Shown: positions 24,289 through 32,769 of the stretch, one piece after another
Layout: every line of letters starts with the position of its first letter
How positions within the stretch are numbered: position 1 is the first letter of the stretch
Assembly: GCA_021822495.1 (NCBI GenBank)
Contig: JAKAQO010000004.1
Span: 123,152-187,151 of the forward strand
DNA from: a bacterium
Lineage (GTDB): Bacteria > Elusimicrobiota > Elusimicrobia > UBA1565 > UBA9628
Direction of reading: 5' to 3'
Length of the DNA: 64,000 nucleotides
Made by a program: the position numbers and the translations under genes
The notes under the pieces: model-generated
What the model was told of the DNA's origin: nothing
Databases searched by the model: none
What the model saw: only the letters and a program-made list of their open reading frames with translations

Positions 24289-24981
24289 TTAGTTCGGGCT
24301 GTCTCCGGGAAGGACATTCTCGGGAATGTCTTTAAAGGAAGTCGGCTTTCCATTCTCAAAGTTGAGAACCCAAGCGCGGTCAAAAACGTCTCCCTTCCAG
24401 GAATCCGGAGCCGAGTCCCAACCAAAAGAATGGACGAGATTGGGAATATCGTGATGTTCCCAACAAATGAGAACCATCTTTCCGGCATAATCAAGACTGG
24501 TCTTAATGGACTGAGCCATCGCGTCCCCATCTTTTTTCGCGTAATCCTCATTAATGGAAAGCCCCAAACTATCGGCTAAAGGAGTCACGGTTTCTATCGG
24601 CCGAAAACTGCCGTCATCCGAGCTGGGCCGCATCGCGTAAATCGCGGCCGGAGTCCCATGTTGAGTTACCTCTGGGTTGTTTTTGAAAAATTCAACCAGG
24701 GCCTGGGCGCGAGCGCGGCCTCTGTCATTTAAATGATTGCCGACCGGAGGCTTCTCCGCATGCCGAATAATGATGATTTGCGCGGGACCGAGAGTCTCGG
24801 GAGAAGACAGATTCAAAGACACGGGTTCCGGAGCGGCGTCTTCCGCAGGCAAGGAGGAAGGCTGGGAATTAACGCTCGCAAAAGTTGGTGCTTCCGACCC
24901 TTTCGATTCAAAGGACCCGGCGGAATAAAGGCGCGGCGATAAGCTTAAGGACAGAAACAACGCCAGGAGATTTCTTTTCAT
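24289..24981 (-). CDS. Secreted histidine phosphatase superfamily protein
   Basis: A 230-residue protein with a signal peptide (cleavage near residue 20) and a histidine-phosphatase domain: IIIRHAEKP (R73, H74 nucleophile), LNDRGRARAQ, and a second-half W-E-H-H in place of the usual G-H-G. After the signal there is a Ser/Pro-rich linker of about 40 residues. It is the last gene of the three-gene operon with the signal-bearing Clp ATPase; its ATG overlaps the upstream stop by four bases (ATGA). It acts outside the cytoplasm on an unknown phosphoester. Confidence 0.82.
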   Translation of the reverse strand: MKRNLLALFLSLSLSPRLYSAGSFESKGSEAPTFASVNSQPSSLPAEDAAPEPVSLNLSSPETLGPAQIIIIRHAEKPPVGNHLNDRGRARAQALVEFFKNNPEVTQHGTPAAIYAMRPSSDDGSFRPIETVTPLADSLGLSINEDYAKKDGDAMAQSIKTSLDYAGKMVLICWEHHDIPNLVHSFGWDSAPDSWKGDVFDRAWVLNFENGKPTSFKDIPENVLPGDSPN

Positions 24982-26729
24982 TTAGATTGGCTCCATTTAA
25001 ACCAGTTCTTTTTTTTAGCGTTTAAGGCGGCCAAATCTTCTTGAATCCGGGGATTTTCCTGGGCTAATTTCCTGACCGCGCGGTAATTTAAAATCCAAAA
25101 GGGAAGAGCGAGCCCCCACAAAAGAAGGGTCGCCACCGGAACGCCGTGGGTATAACGCATGAGAAATGGATCGAGAAAGAGCCCGGGGAATTTAACGATA
25201 AACCGGGCAATCGCCAAGGTTTCCCGCGTCATGGTCACTCCTTTAACCGTCGCGGCCGCAATCGCCCCTGAATGCAGAATCTTTCCGACAAGACTCCGAA
25301 AGGGAACATTCATCCTGACCGGGAAAAACCACGGCTTCATGAAATACTTTTGATGAATTTTAGGCACCACATTCATGACCGTGGAAAGATAGCGATCCCC
25401 AAAACCGACCAGCCACACCATCATGTTCGTCTGCCAGGTGAAAATCATATGCCAATCTCCATGCGCCTGCATCACCGCCAAGGGGTAGAAAAGAAGGGCG
25501 CTGATCATCATCCTTTTGGTTGATTCCCAACTCCGATTTTCGCCCCTTTGAACGAAGGCCGCGTAACTGTCGCTAAAAACGGCAATCAGGAGAGCAAAAA
25601 CCCCTGAGGCGACGGCCGGCCCTAAAGTAAAGGTATCAGCATTAGGATTAAAATGGGCGGCCAAGGCCGCCATTCCGTAGGCCAGGCCAAATTGAATGGA
25701 GGCCGATACCGTGCCGCGAAAAACGTCTCCATAGTGGACCGGCTCAAGCGTTCCTTTAATCCAATGTTTCCACCAGCGCAGGCTCCGATGAAAGAAAGAA
25801 GGGACCGCGTTTTGATCTCCCAAGGCCGGAGATAAAAATGATTTATTAGAAGCGGCGTCAATCATCAAAACCGCGCGATAGGGCTCTCCAAAAGAGCCTT
25901 TCAAAAGTCCCCAGGGATGGATTTTGCGGTTGATTAAAAGTCGGGAGCGGTAGGTGTTCAAACGTTTTGAGCCAAGCATAGGATCTGGAGAATTTCCTGT
26001 TTTTTTGGAAGCCTCGGAGCCGTCAACCTGAATATGGGCTAGTCCCTCATCGACCGCCAAAGAGGGATTGGAAACAACGGCAATCAAGGGATGGGAACCC
26101 TTAACGGCAAAACGAATCGCCACCTGACCATCGATGAGCTTGGCCTCAATTTCCCCAACCCCGGGTTTAGCGGAATGAAAACGGCTCTGTTCGACATCGC
26201 GAATAAACGAGGCTCTATCAGATTTGTATTCAGAAGAGTTAAATTTTAAATCGAGGTCCTGAACAAAATGAGAATAAAAATCAAAAAAATCAGACTCGCT
26301 AATGACCGTCTCCGGCGAATGGACTTTAAGAGCCTTGGAAATCGAAGAATAAATTTGACCAATAGAACGGAGGTTTGAAACAGACTGGGCCGCCTTGGCA
26401 AGAGATTGCGGCGGTGTCTTTGTTTCTTCATTGATAACCGGAGCGGGAAGCTTTCGACCATCCGGGCGGAGTTCTAGGTCTAAGCGCTCCTCTGAGTTGG
26501 GGACAGTCCCCAATTCCCGGGGCAAATCAGGAAAATTTAGCGAAGAACCAGGGAGAGCAGCATCCCCAAGAGAAGCGCTGACGGGACTTAAAGAAGGAAG
26601 GCTTTCGGGAACGGCCTCCCGAAAGCCTTCGGCGCAAAGAGGCGAAAGAACGGAGAAGAAAACCTGGGCGAGACCCAGAAAAACCGCGAGGGCCTTAAGT
26701 CCAGGACGTTTCCGTTTATAGAGCTTCAA
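24978..26729 (-). CDS. Polytopic envelope protein with long extracytoplasmic N-domain
   Basis: A 583-residue protein. The N-terminus (about 11-33) is a signal peptide or anchor. Residues about 35-325 are soluble and charged, then about five hydrophobic helices (near 345-370, 385-410, 425-445, 450-475 and 540-560). No family or catalytic motif recognised. The stretch coding E-L-G-T-V-P-N-S (about 73-80) is the dispersed GGGGAC-GTCCCC palindrome read in frame. It overlaps the Clp gene by 14 bases and the phosphatase gene by four, so the three products probably work together at the membrane. Confidence 0.75.
   Translation of the reverse strand: MKLYKRKRPGLKALAVFLGLAQVFFSVLSPLCAEGFREAVPESLPSLSPVSASLGDAALPGSSLNFPDLPRELGTVPNSEERLDLELRPDGRKLPAPVINEETKTPPQSLAKAAQSVSNLRSIGQIYSSISKALKVHSPETVISESDFFDFYSHFVQDLDLKFNSSEYKSDRASFIRDVEQSRFHSAKPGVGEIEAKLIDGQVAIRFAVKGSHPLIAVVSNPSLAVDEGLAHIQVDGSEASKKTGNSPDPMLGSKRLNTYRSRLLINRKIHPWGLLKGSFGEPYRAVLMIDAASNKSFLSPALGDQNAVPSFFHRSLRWWKHWIKGTLEPVHYGDVFRGTVSASIQFGLAYGMAALAAHFNPNADTFTLGPAVASGVFALLIAVFSDSYAAFVQRGENRSWESTKRMMISALLFYPLAVMQAHGDWHMIFTWQTNMMVWLVGFGDRYLSTVMNVVPKIHQKYFMKPWFFPVRMNVPFRSLVGKILHSGAIAAATVKGVTMTRETLAIARFIVKFPGLFLDPFLMRYTHGVPVATLLLWGLALPFWILNYRAVRKLAQENPRIQEDLAALNAKKKNWFKWSQSK
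26497..26513. repeat. GGGGAC-A-GTCCCC palindrome inside a gene (copy 3)
   Basis: TTGGGGAC-A-GTCCCCAA, a perfect 8-base inverted repeat within the 583-residue membrane protein gene. The same core forms the terminators at 2868-2892 and 10532-10555. Confidence 0.7.
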
Positions 26730-29337
26730 ATTTCAGGCCCTCTCCATTGGGACTGACGACGACGCGCAAACGTTGCGGCTGATCAGACTTCAAGGATTCC
26801 ATCGCCAAGGGCCGCGTCAGATACTGGTCTATCGCGCGGCGCATCGGGCGCGCGCCGTAAGACTCATCATAGCCCTTCGACAAGAGAAAATCTCGCGCCC
26901 CAAGACTCATTTCAAGTTCAATGCCTTTTTCTTGCGCGATGCGTTGAACCTGGACAAGCATCTGGTCCAAGATTTCTCCTGCGGCAGTCTTGGTCAAGGA
27001 GTTAAAGGCCACGACATCTCCAATGCGGTTGTAGAACTCAGGCCTGAGGATATGCTTAATCCCTTCGTTCACCGTCATTTTTTTCTCCGCCAGAGTCGCT
27101 TCCTCATTGTCCGCATTGAAGCCAAGATGATGAGGACGCTCGACATAGGCTTGGCTCATGTAGTTAGCGCTCATGATAATAATTGTATGACTGAAATCGA
27201 CAATTTTTCCCGAATTATCGGTCAAATGTCCTTCATCCAAAACCTGAAGAAGAAGATTGAGAAAATCCGGGCTTGCTTTATCGATTTCATCAAGCAAGAT
27301 GACGCTATAGGGGTTTCTCCTCACTTTTTCGGTTAAATCTCCCGGCTTATCCGAGCCGATATATCCCGGAGCCGCGCCGATAGCCCGCGACTGCTGGAAA
27401 GAGTCATGATACTCAGACATATCCAGGCGAATAAGATTTTTCTCGCTTCCGAACAAAAACTCCGTCAAAGCCTTGGCCGTTTCCGTCTTTCCCACTCCAG
27501 TCGGACCGGTAAAGAGAAAGCTTAAAGGGGCTTTCGTCATTTTAAAACCGGCGCGATCGGCCCGAACGGCCTCGGAAACAACTTTGAGGGCCTCATCCTG
27601 GCCTTTAATCCTTTGTTTTAAAAAGCTCTCAATGTGGGTCAGCTTATCTTTTTTTGCCTGATCCATTTTTTCGACTGGAATTCCGCTGATTCTGGAAACC
27701 ACCGCCCGCACATCATTTTCGGTCACCGTATTGCGGCCTAAAGCGCGGACTGCCGCCCCGGCCCCGTCTAAAACGTCAATGGCGCTATCCGGCAGATTTC
27801 GGCCGTAAACGTAACGCCCGGCCAGTTCCGCCGCGGCCTTAAGCGCCGCTTCTTCATAGACTACCTGATGATGTTTTTCAAATCCGGGCTTGAGAGTCTG
27901 GAGAATCGCCACAGTCTCTTGGGCGCTGGGAGCCTTGACTGTTACGGTTTGAAGCCGTCTTTCTAAAGCCGCGTCTTTTTCGATGTACTGGCGGTATTCA
28001 TCCAAGGTCGTCGCTCCAATCATCTGAACTGTCCCTCTAGCCAAAGCGGTTTTGAGCATATTGGCCATATTCATCGAGTTTCCTTTGTCGCCCGATGAAT
28101 TAGCTCCGACAATTTGATGAAGCTCATCAATAAAAACAATGATGTTTGGATTTTCTTCGAGTTCTCTAATGAGACTACTCACACGCTCCTCGAATTCTCC
28201 CCGGTATTTCGTGCCCGCAATCAAGGCCCCCACATCCAAGGAAACAATTCGTTTGCCTTCGAGTCCGGGAACTTCGCCCGCCGCGATTTTTTGAGCCAAA
28301 CCTTCCACAATCGCGGTTTTTCCCACTCCGGCTTCGCCGATCAGAACCGCGTTTCTCTTTCTTTTTTGGTTGAGGATATTGATGAGTTCCGCGATTTCAT
28401 GCTCGCGACCATAAACCGGGTCCATTTTTCCAGCGGCGGCCTGCGCGGTTAAATCGCTTCCGAAATTATCCAAGGTCGGGGTATGGGAAACTCTCGCCGC
28501 CACGCGAGCGGGAATCGCAAGCTGTCCATTATTCTGCTCCCAGCCTTTTTGAAGATCGTCATTGGCCGCTTTTTCAACACCCAAACCCTTGAGCCCTTCA
28601 TTTCCCGCTTCTCGCTTGAGTTCAACAACTTTATTGACGCGATCTAAATACTCAAGATAGGTGATATTTGAAAAATTATCCGGGCGCGAGAGATCGAAAT
28701 AATGCTCCAAGGCCCGCAAAACCTTAAAGCCTTTAAGAGGAACGCCATTTGGATTTTCCTCTGACGGCTCATCATGTCCCGCTCGGCGTTCAAATTGAAT
28801 CGGGCTAAAGCCGTCTTTGTCTTTTTTTCCGTAAAAAGCCTCCTTGGCTTTGGCCAAATTTTTCTCAACGCGATTTTCAGCGCCTTGAAGCCCGTCTTCT
28901 TTTTTATCCTTGGCCTTATCTTGATGGGCCGATTGATCCCCGTTTTCTCCCGAAACTTCTTGGTTGGGGCTGTCGGATTCATTTTCCGCTGAGTTTCCTT
29001 GATTATTATCTTCCGCTTTGATGCGAATAGTTTTCGGCTTTTGCGGCTGGTTCTTGCCTTCGCTATCGCCAGAATTCGAATTTAGAGCTTGAATGGATTG
29101 AAAAATATTTGAGGAATTATCAAGGTTGCCTGGTAAGTTGGAAATCCTATCGCCAAGCGGAGATAAATTATTTGAAATTCCCATAGGCAAGGACAAACCT
29201 TGAAAGCCGCCGGAAAGCTCGCCCATCGTGCGCACGCTTTCTTGAGCCAAAACTGAAGAGAAACTTGAACCTACAAGCGCTAACGCCAACACGACGCTTA
29301 AGCTTCTGCGCACCGGCCCCGAATTTCTTATGATCAT
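26716..29337 (-). CDS. Clp-type double AAA+ ATPase with N-terminal signal peptide
   Basis: The ATG at 29337 (AAGGAGAA upstream) gives 873 residues. Residues 1-32 look like a Sec signal (basic start, V-V-L-A-L-A-L-V-G core, S-V-L-A-Q). A low-complexity acidic/Asn-rich region follows (about 75-200) instead of the Clp N-domain repeats. AAA-1 has Walker A GEAGVGKT (334-341), VFIDELHQ (401-408) and pore loop GTKYRGEFEER; AAA-2 has GPTGVGKT (611-618), LLDEIDKA (681-688) and pore loop GYIG. There is no ClpB M-domain. LGF (738-740) lies where ClpA/ClpC bind ClpP. No protease is adjacent. Normally such enzymes are cytoplasmic, so the signal is odd. Confidence 0.85.
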   Translation of the reverse strand: MIIRNSGPVRRSLSVVLALALVGSSFSSVLAQESVRTMGELSGGFQGLSLPMGISNNLSPLGDRISNLPGNLDNSSNIFQSIQALNSNSGDSEGKNQPQKPKTIRIKAEDNNQGNSAENESDSPNQEVSGENGDQSAHQDKAKDKKEDGLQGAENRVEKNLAKAKEAFYGKKDKDGFSPIQFERRAGHDEPSEENPNGVPLKGFKVLRALEHYFDLSRPDNFSNITYLEYLDRVNKVVELKREAGNEGLKGLGVEKAANDDLQKGWEQNNGQLAIPARVAARVSHTPTLDNFGSDLTAQAAAGKMDPVYGREHEIAELINILNQKRKRNAVLIGEAGVGKTAIVEGLAQKIAAGEVPGLEGKRIVSLDVGALIAGTKYRGEFEERVSSLIRELEENPNIIVFIDELHQIVGANSSGDKGNSMNMANMLKTALARGTVQMIGATTLDEYRQYIEKDAALERRLQTVTVKAPSAQETVAILQTLKPGFEKHHQVVYEEAALKAAAELAGRYVYGRNLPDSAIDVLDGAGAAVRALGRNTVTENDVRAVVSRISGIPVEKMDQAKKDKLTHIESFLKQRIKGQDEALKVVSEAVRADRAGFKMTKAPLSFLFTGPTGVGKTETAKALTEFLFGSEKNLIRLDMSEYHDSFQQSRAIGAAPGYIGSDKPGDLTEKVRRNPYSVILLDEIDKASPDFLNLLLQVLDEGHLTDNSGKIVDFSHTIIIMSANYMSQAYVERPHHLGFNADNEEATLAEKKMTVNEGIKHILRPEFYNRIGDVVAFNSLTKTAAGEILDQMLVQVQRIAQEKGIELEMSLGARDFLLSKGYDESYGARPMRRAIDQYLTRPLAMESLKSDQPQRLRVVVSPNGEGLKFEAL

Positions 29338-29407
29338 AATTTCTCCTTTTGTCTCCGAACCTCTCTGTAAAGGATAAAACAAGATAAGCTCCGAGAACAG
29401 GGTCTTT

Positions 29408-29474
29408 AGGCCTAATAAGAGGATAGGCCTTTTGGCCCAGAACTATCGCAATAGTCTGGGAAGGCGAGTTCTGG
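29408..29474 (-). promoter_or_regulatory. Structured intergenic region with alternative stems before the Clp operon
   Basis: CCCAGAACTAT (29436-29446) can pair with ATAGTCTGGG (29451-29460) or its CCAGAACT part with AGTTCTGG (29467-29474), so the two stems exclude each other. A further hairpin AGGCCTA (29408-29414) / TAGGCCT (29424-29430) lies on the side nearer the Clp gene. This resembles an attenuator or ligand-controlled leader, or the 3' end of tatD. Confidence 0.45.
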
Positions 29475-29492
29475 CACAAGCGTTAAGCGCGC

Positions 29493-30296
29493 TTATTTTA
29501 CAGCGCCGGGATGAGGCAAGGAGAAAAGAGTCAGGGCATTTTGGGTCGTTTTTTCCGCAATGTGGGGAACAGAAACGCCGAAGAGTTCCGCGAGTTTCCC
29601 GGCGATTTCAGGAATAGCGGACGGCTCATTTCTTTTCCCGCGCGAACTTTGGGGCGGAAGATACGGGCTGTCGGTTTCCAAAACCAAACGTTCAAGTCCG
29701 GCTAAACGCAAGGCCTCTCTAAGCGCGTTATTTTTAGGATAGGTCACCGGGCCGTCTACTCCAAGAAGAAAGCCCTTTTCCTTAAAAAATGCGGCCTCAA
29801 CGCTCCCCCCCGAAAAGCAGTGAACCACGCCCCAAAACCCGGACTCGGAAGTGTTAGGGTAAACTTTTTCAATAATGGGAATCAAATCTTGATAGGCTTC
29901 CCGGCAATGAATGACGCAAGGTTTTTTTAAATTCCTAGAAAGGGAAAGAAGGCGTTCAAAAACCGGCCTTTGGATTTCAGCGGGAACCGGGGATTTAGCG
30001 TAATCAAGCCCGATTTCTCCAATCGCGACGACTTCGGGCAAAAGAGCTTTTTTGGATAGATCATCCAACAGTTCTTCCGAAAACTGATCGGCATGATAGG
30101 GATGGAGCCCCAAGGCCGCGCGCACAAAACGAGGACGCGCCCGCGCTAAAGATAAAGCGCAGGACCATTCCTCGGGGCCGTCGGCAATTTCAACCAGCCG
30201 ACGGACCCCCAAGGCTTCCGCGCGCGACAAAACCTCCGCGCGATCTACATCGAAACGCTCATCGCAAAGATGAGCGTGCGTGTCGATGAATTCTAT
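29493..30296 (-). CDS. tatD: TatD-family metal-dependent hydrolase
   Basis: Reading upstream of the first ATG/TTG-type codon (30230) extends the frame to E-F-I-D-T-H-A-H-L, the canonical metal-binding start of TatD. The only fitting first codon is ATA at 30296, with no ATG, GTG or TTG between it and the in-frame stop. That gives 267 residues. Other metal and catalytic motifs are present: GEIGLDY, VIHCREA, H-C-F-S-G and L-E-T-D-S-P-Y-L. Members are DNases or related hydrolases. The ATA overlaps the TAG of the small upstream ORF (ATAG). It has a promoter at 30549-30577 shared with that ORF. Confidence 0.9.
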   Translation of the reverse strand: MEFIDTHAHLCDERFDVDRAEVLSRAEALGVRRLVEIADGPEEWSCALSLARARPRFVRAALGLHPYHADQFSEELLDDLSKKALLPEVVAIGEIGLDYAKSPVPAEIQRPVFERLLSLSRNLKKPCVIHCREAYQDLIPIIEKVYPNTSESGFWGVVHCFSGGSVEAAFFKEKGFLLGVDGPVTYPKNNALREALRLAGLERLVLETDSPYLPPQSSRGKRNEPSAIPEIAGKLAELFGVSVPHIAEKTTQNALTLFSLPHPGAVK

Positions 30297-30508
30297 TTCC
30301 CGAAGTATTTCCAGCGGCGCTCCAAATTAGCGTCTCGGTGACTTTTCTCTAAAAGATGCTCTTCCAAGGACAGCCACGGATCCGCTTCGCGTTGAGGCAC
30401 GAACAAATCAAGCCAAGCCCGCTCGCTCTTAAAATCCAGAACGACATCTTCCTGCGCGGCTCTCTTAACGTCTTTGCGGATAGGTTTTTTCGATTTCAAC
30501 TTAAGCAT
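30293..30508 (-). CDS. Small highly charged protein, unknown
   Basis: A 71-residue, Lys/Arg/Glu/Asp/Leu-rich protein with GGAGGG before its ATG, a good promoter upstream and an overlap with tatD, all of which support translation. No transmembrane segment, signal or Cys. No family recognised. Its translation may couple to tatD, which lacks a normal start codon. Confidence 0.7.
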   Translation of the reverse strand: MLKLKSKKPIRKDVKRAAQEDVVLDFKSERAWLDLFVPQREADPWLSLEEHLLEKSHRDANLERRWKYFGK

Positions 30509-30548
30509 GGCAACCCTCCAATTAAGAAACGATGGTTAAGACCCTCAA

Positions 30549-30577
30549 AGTATAAAGGACAAATGGAAAAATTTCAA
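30549..30577 (-). promoter_or_regulatory. Promoter of the small ORF and tatD
   Basis: TTGAAA (30577-30572), 17 bases, TATACT (30554-30549) on the minus strand; the -35 overlaps the end of the murU-like gene. Confidence 0.75.
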
Positions 30578-31308
30578 GGGGGGGCGATTTTTTCGGTCCA
30601 AAAGGACGCTTCTCTCCGCGCTTTCAAAAGCCCTTCCGGGGACCCAATATCCAGCCAGGGAAAGGGGTCAGAGGAAAAGGCTTGGATTTTTTCTCCCTCA
30701 GAAGCTAAGCGCAAGTATAAATCGATAATCGAAAATTTTCCCGTTTCCTTGATTTTTGAAAAGATAGCGGGACTGACGACGTGGATGCCGTCAAAAGCCA
30801 GGGCCTCAAAGCGCGAGGCCTTTGGAAAAGACGAAATCTGACCTTCGCGTTTAACACCGCGCAAGCGACCCTCCTCAAACAAAAGAAGCCTTGAACTTGC
30901 GCGCTTGCGCGCCGAAAGAGTGGCAAGCGCGTTTTTAGAATTCAAGTGAAACTGGTAAATACTTTTTAAATCAACCCGGCTTAAGACGTCCGCGTTGTGA
31001 ATAAAAAAAGGAGCGCCTCCGGAGAAAAAACGCGTCGCATTTTTAAGCCCGCCGCCCGTCTCAAGAATTTCTTTCTCATGGGAAATTTGGATCGGAACCC
31101 CAAAAGATTTTTGGGATAGAAAATTCTCGATTTTTTCGGCTTGATGGTGGGTGTTAATGACAATTGAGGAAACTCCGGAGGCGACTAGCCGTCGAATTAC
31201 GATTTCCAAAAGAGAAACGCCCCCAATCGTCAATAAGGGCTTGGGCGTCTCATCCGTTAAAGGTTTAAGCCTTCGCCCAAAACCGGCGGCGAAAATCAGG
31301 GCTTCCAT
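30574..31308 (-). CDS. murU: MurU-like sugar-1-phosphate nucleotidyltransferase
   Basis: A 244-residue NTP-transferase with the signature L-I-F-A-A-G-F-G-R-R-L-K-P-L-T-D (4-19), T-P-K-P-L-L and the H-N-A-D-V metal site. It resembles MurU, which turns MurNAc-1-phosphate into UDP-MurNAc. The kinase that would supply the substrate (AmgK-like) is immediately upstream with six bases between. A general sugar nucleotidyltransferase role is certain; MurNAc specificity rests on the pairing. Confidence 0.82.
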   Translation of the reverse strand: MEALIFAAGFGRRLKPLTDETPKPLLTIGGVSLLEIVIRRLVASGVSSIVINTHHQAEKIENFLSQKSFGVPIQISHEKEILETGGGLKNATRFFSGGAPFFIHNADVLSRVDLKSIYQFHLNSKNALATLSARKRASSRLLLFEEGRLRGVKREGQISSFPKASRFEALAFDGIHVVSPAIFSKIKETGKFSIIDLYLRLASEGEKIQAFSSDPFPWLDIGSPEGLLKARREASFWTEKIAPP

Positions 31309-31314
31309 GAAAAA

Positions 31315-32769
31315 TCAAGAAACCGGCTGGGGCAAGCTAATATGGCGAACGGGAGAATTGACGGAAGCGTTTCTTCGCAAATGTTCCGCCAGCTTTTCCG
31401 CGCAGTAGACCGAACGATGACGCCCACCGGTGCATCCAAAGGCGACAAAAAGACTTGTAAACCCGCGGGAGAGATAATTCTCAACGCTTTGATCAACCAG
31501 AGAGAAAACGGACGCTAAAAACTTTTTAACCTCCGGGCTTTTTTCTAAAAATCCGACAACCTCAGCGTCAAGCCCGCTGAGATGAGCCATGCTTTTATCC
31601 CGCCCAGGATTGGGAAGCGCCCGGCAATCAAACACAAATCCGCCGCCGTGCCCGCTTCCGTCCTTGGGAGGGCCTTCCGCATACGAAAAACTAGAAATAT
31701 GGACCGTTAATTTCTTAGCGGAAGGAGACGGCGCGCCTAACGCCAAAAGTTGCGGAGAAGCGGCCATTTTTTTTAGGAGAGGAGTAAAAGCGGGCAAGGA
31801 AACCTTCAAATCCTGGGTTTCCAAAAGCCAGGAAAGATTTTTTAAGGCAAAAGGAATGCTTTGGAGAAAATGAGGTTTTCTCTCATAAAAGCCTCTGAGC
31901 CCATAAGCTCCGAGAGCCTGCAAAATGCGGATGAGAATAAAGCCTGGATAATATTTTTTAAAATCCGCGCGGTTAAAAGACATCTTTTTTCCCAAAGCCT
32001 TTAAATAAGCCTCAAGAAGCTCTTCTCTAAACGCGGCACTGAGATTGGCTTTCGCGTCAAAGGCCAGGGAGGCGATATCATACTGCAAAGCGCCGAGGCG
32101 CCCGCCCTGATAATCAATAAAGGCGGGTTTCCCGCGGCAAACCATGATGTTTCTCGACTGAAAATCACGGTAAAGAAAATAATCAGACCCCGCCTCGGAT
32201 AAAAAATCGCTCAAGCGCTCAAAATCTTCTTCAAGAGCCTGCTCATCAAACGGAATATGGGCCAAGGTCAGAAAATAATACTTGAAGTGGTTCATATCCC
32301 ACAGCATTGATTTCTTATCGAAACGAGAGCGCGGATAACAAACGGAATAATCCAGGTTTTTCCCCGCTTCAATCTGAAAACGCGGAAGAGTTTGAGCGAC
32401 TTCCAAATAGACCGCCGCGACCTCGGGAGAAATTTTTTGTTTGGAGCGGTTTTGAGACAAATAATCAAAAAGGGTGACGTCTCCCAAATCTTCTTCGAGA
32501 TAAACTCCCAAAGCTAGATTTTCAGCGTAAATTTCTGGAACAAAAATCCCGCTCTTAAGAAAATGCCTGGAAAAAGAAAGAAAGGCTTCGTTTTCTTTTC
32601 GGTCTGGCCCCCAAACCCCGATGACGCTCGAATTTTTTCCGCGCAGGCGAAAAATCTTTCTGCTAGAGCCGTCGCCCTTTAAAGCCTCGATGGAAACGGG
32701 GGCTTGAGAATAGGCGTTTTTAAATAGGCTTGCGAGCGCAACTTCTGGAGATTCCGACTCGCTCCTCAT
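31315..32769 (-). CDS. amgK: AmgK-like sugar kinase fused to RapZ C-terminal domain
   Basis: A 484-residue fusion. Residues about 10-340 are an aminoglycoside-phosphotransferase-type kinase (G-D-G-S-S-R-K-I-F-R-L nucleotide loop, Y-R-D-F-Q-S-R-N-I catalytic loop, F-I-D-Y-Q-G metal segment), close to AmgK that phosphorylates MurNAc/GlcNAc at C1. Residues about 350-480 match the C-terminal domain of RapZ, with G-C-T-G-G-R-H-R-S-V, the part that senses glucosamine-6-phosphate in RapZ. The P-loop half of RapZ is absent. Overlaps the response regulator by four bases and leads into murU. Confidence 0.88.
   Translation of the reverse strand: MRSESESPEVALASLFKNAYSQAPVSIEALKGDGSSRKIFRLRGKNSSVIGVWGPDRKENEAFLSFSRHFLKSGIFVPEIYAENLALGVYLEEDLGDVTLFDYLSQNRSKQKISPEVAAVYLEVAQTLPRFQIEAGKNLDYSVCYPRSRFDKKSMLWDMNHFKYYFLTLAHIPFDEQALEEDFERLSDFLSEAGSDYFLYRDFQSRNIMVCRGKPAFIDYQGGRLGALQYDIASLAFDAKANLSAAFREELLEAYLKALGKKMSFNRADFKKYYPGFILIRILQALGAYGLRGFYERKPHFLQSIPFALKNLSWLLETQDLKVSLPAFTPLLKKMAASPQLLALGAPSPSAKKLTVHISSFSYAEGPPKDGSGHGGGFVFDCRALPNPGRDKSMAHLSGLDAEVVGFLEKSPEVKKFLASVFSLVDQSVENYLSRGFTSLFVAFGCTGGRHRSVYCAEKLAEHLRRNASVNSPVRHISLPQPVS

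Noticed and set aside
26773..27336. Plus-strand frame of 187 codons
   Set aside because: Antisense to the second AAA domain of the Clp protein; no promoter, ribosome site or family match.
30230..30230. Use of the TTG at 30230 as the tatD start
   Set aside because: It would remove the D-T-H-A-H-L metal-binding motif that is readable in the same frame just upstream.
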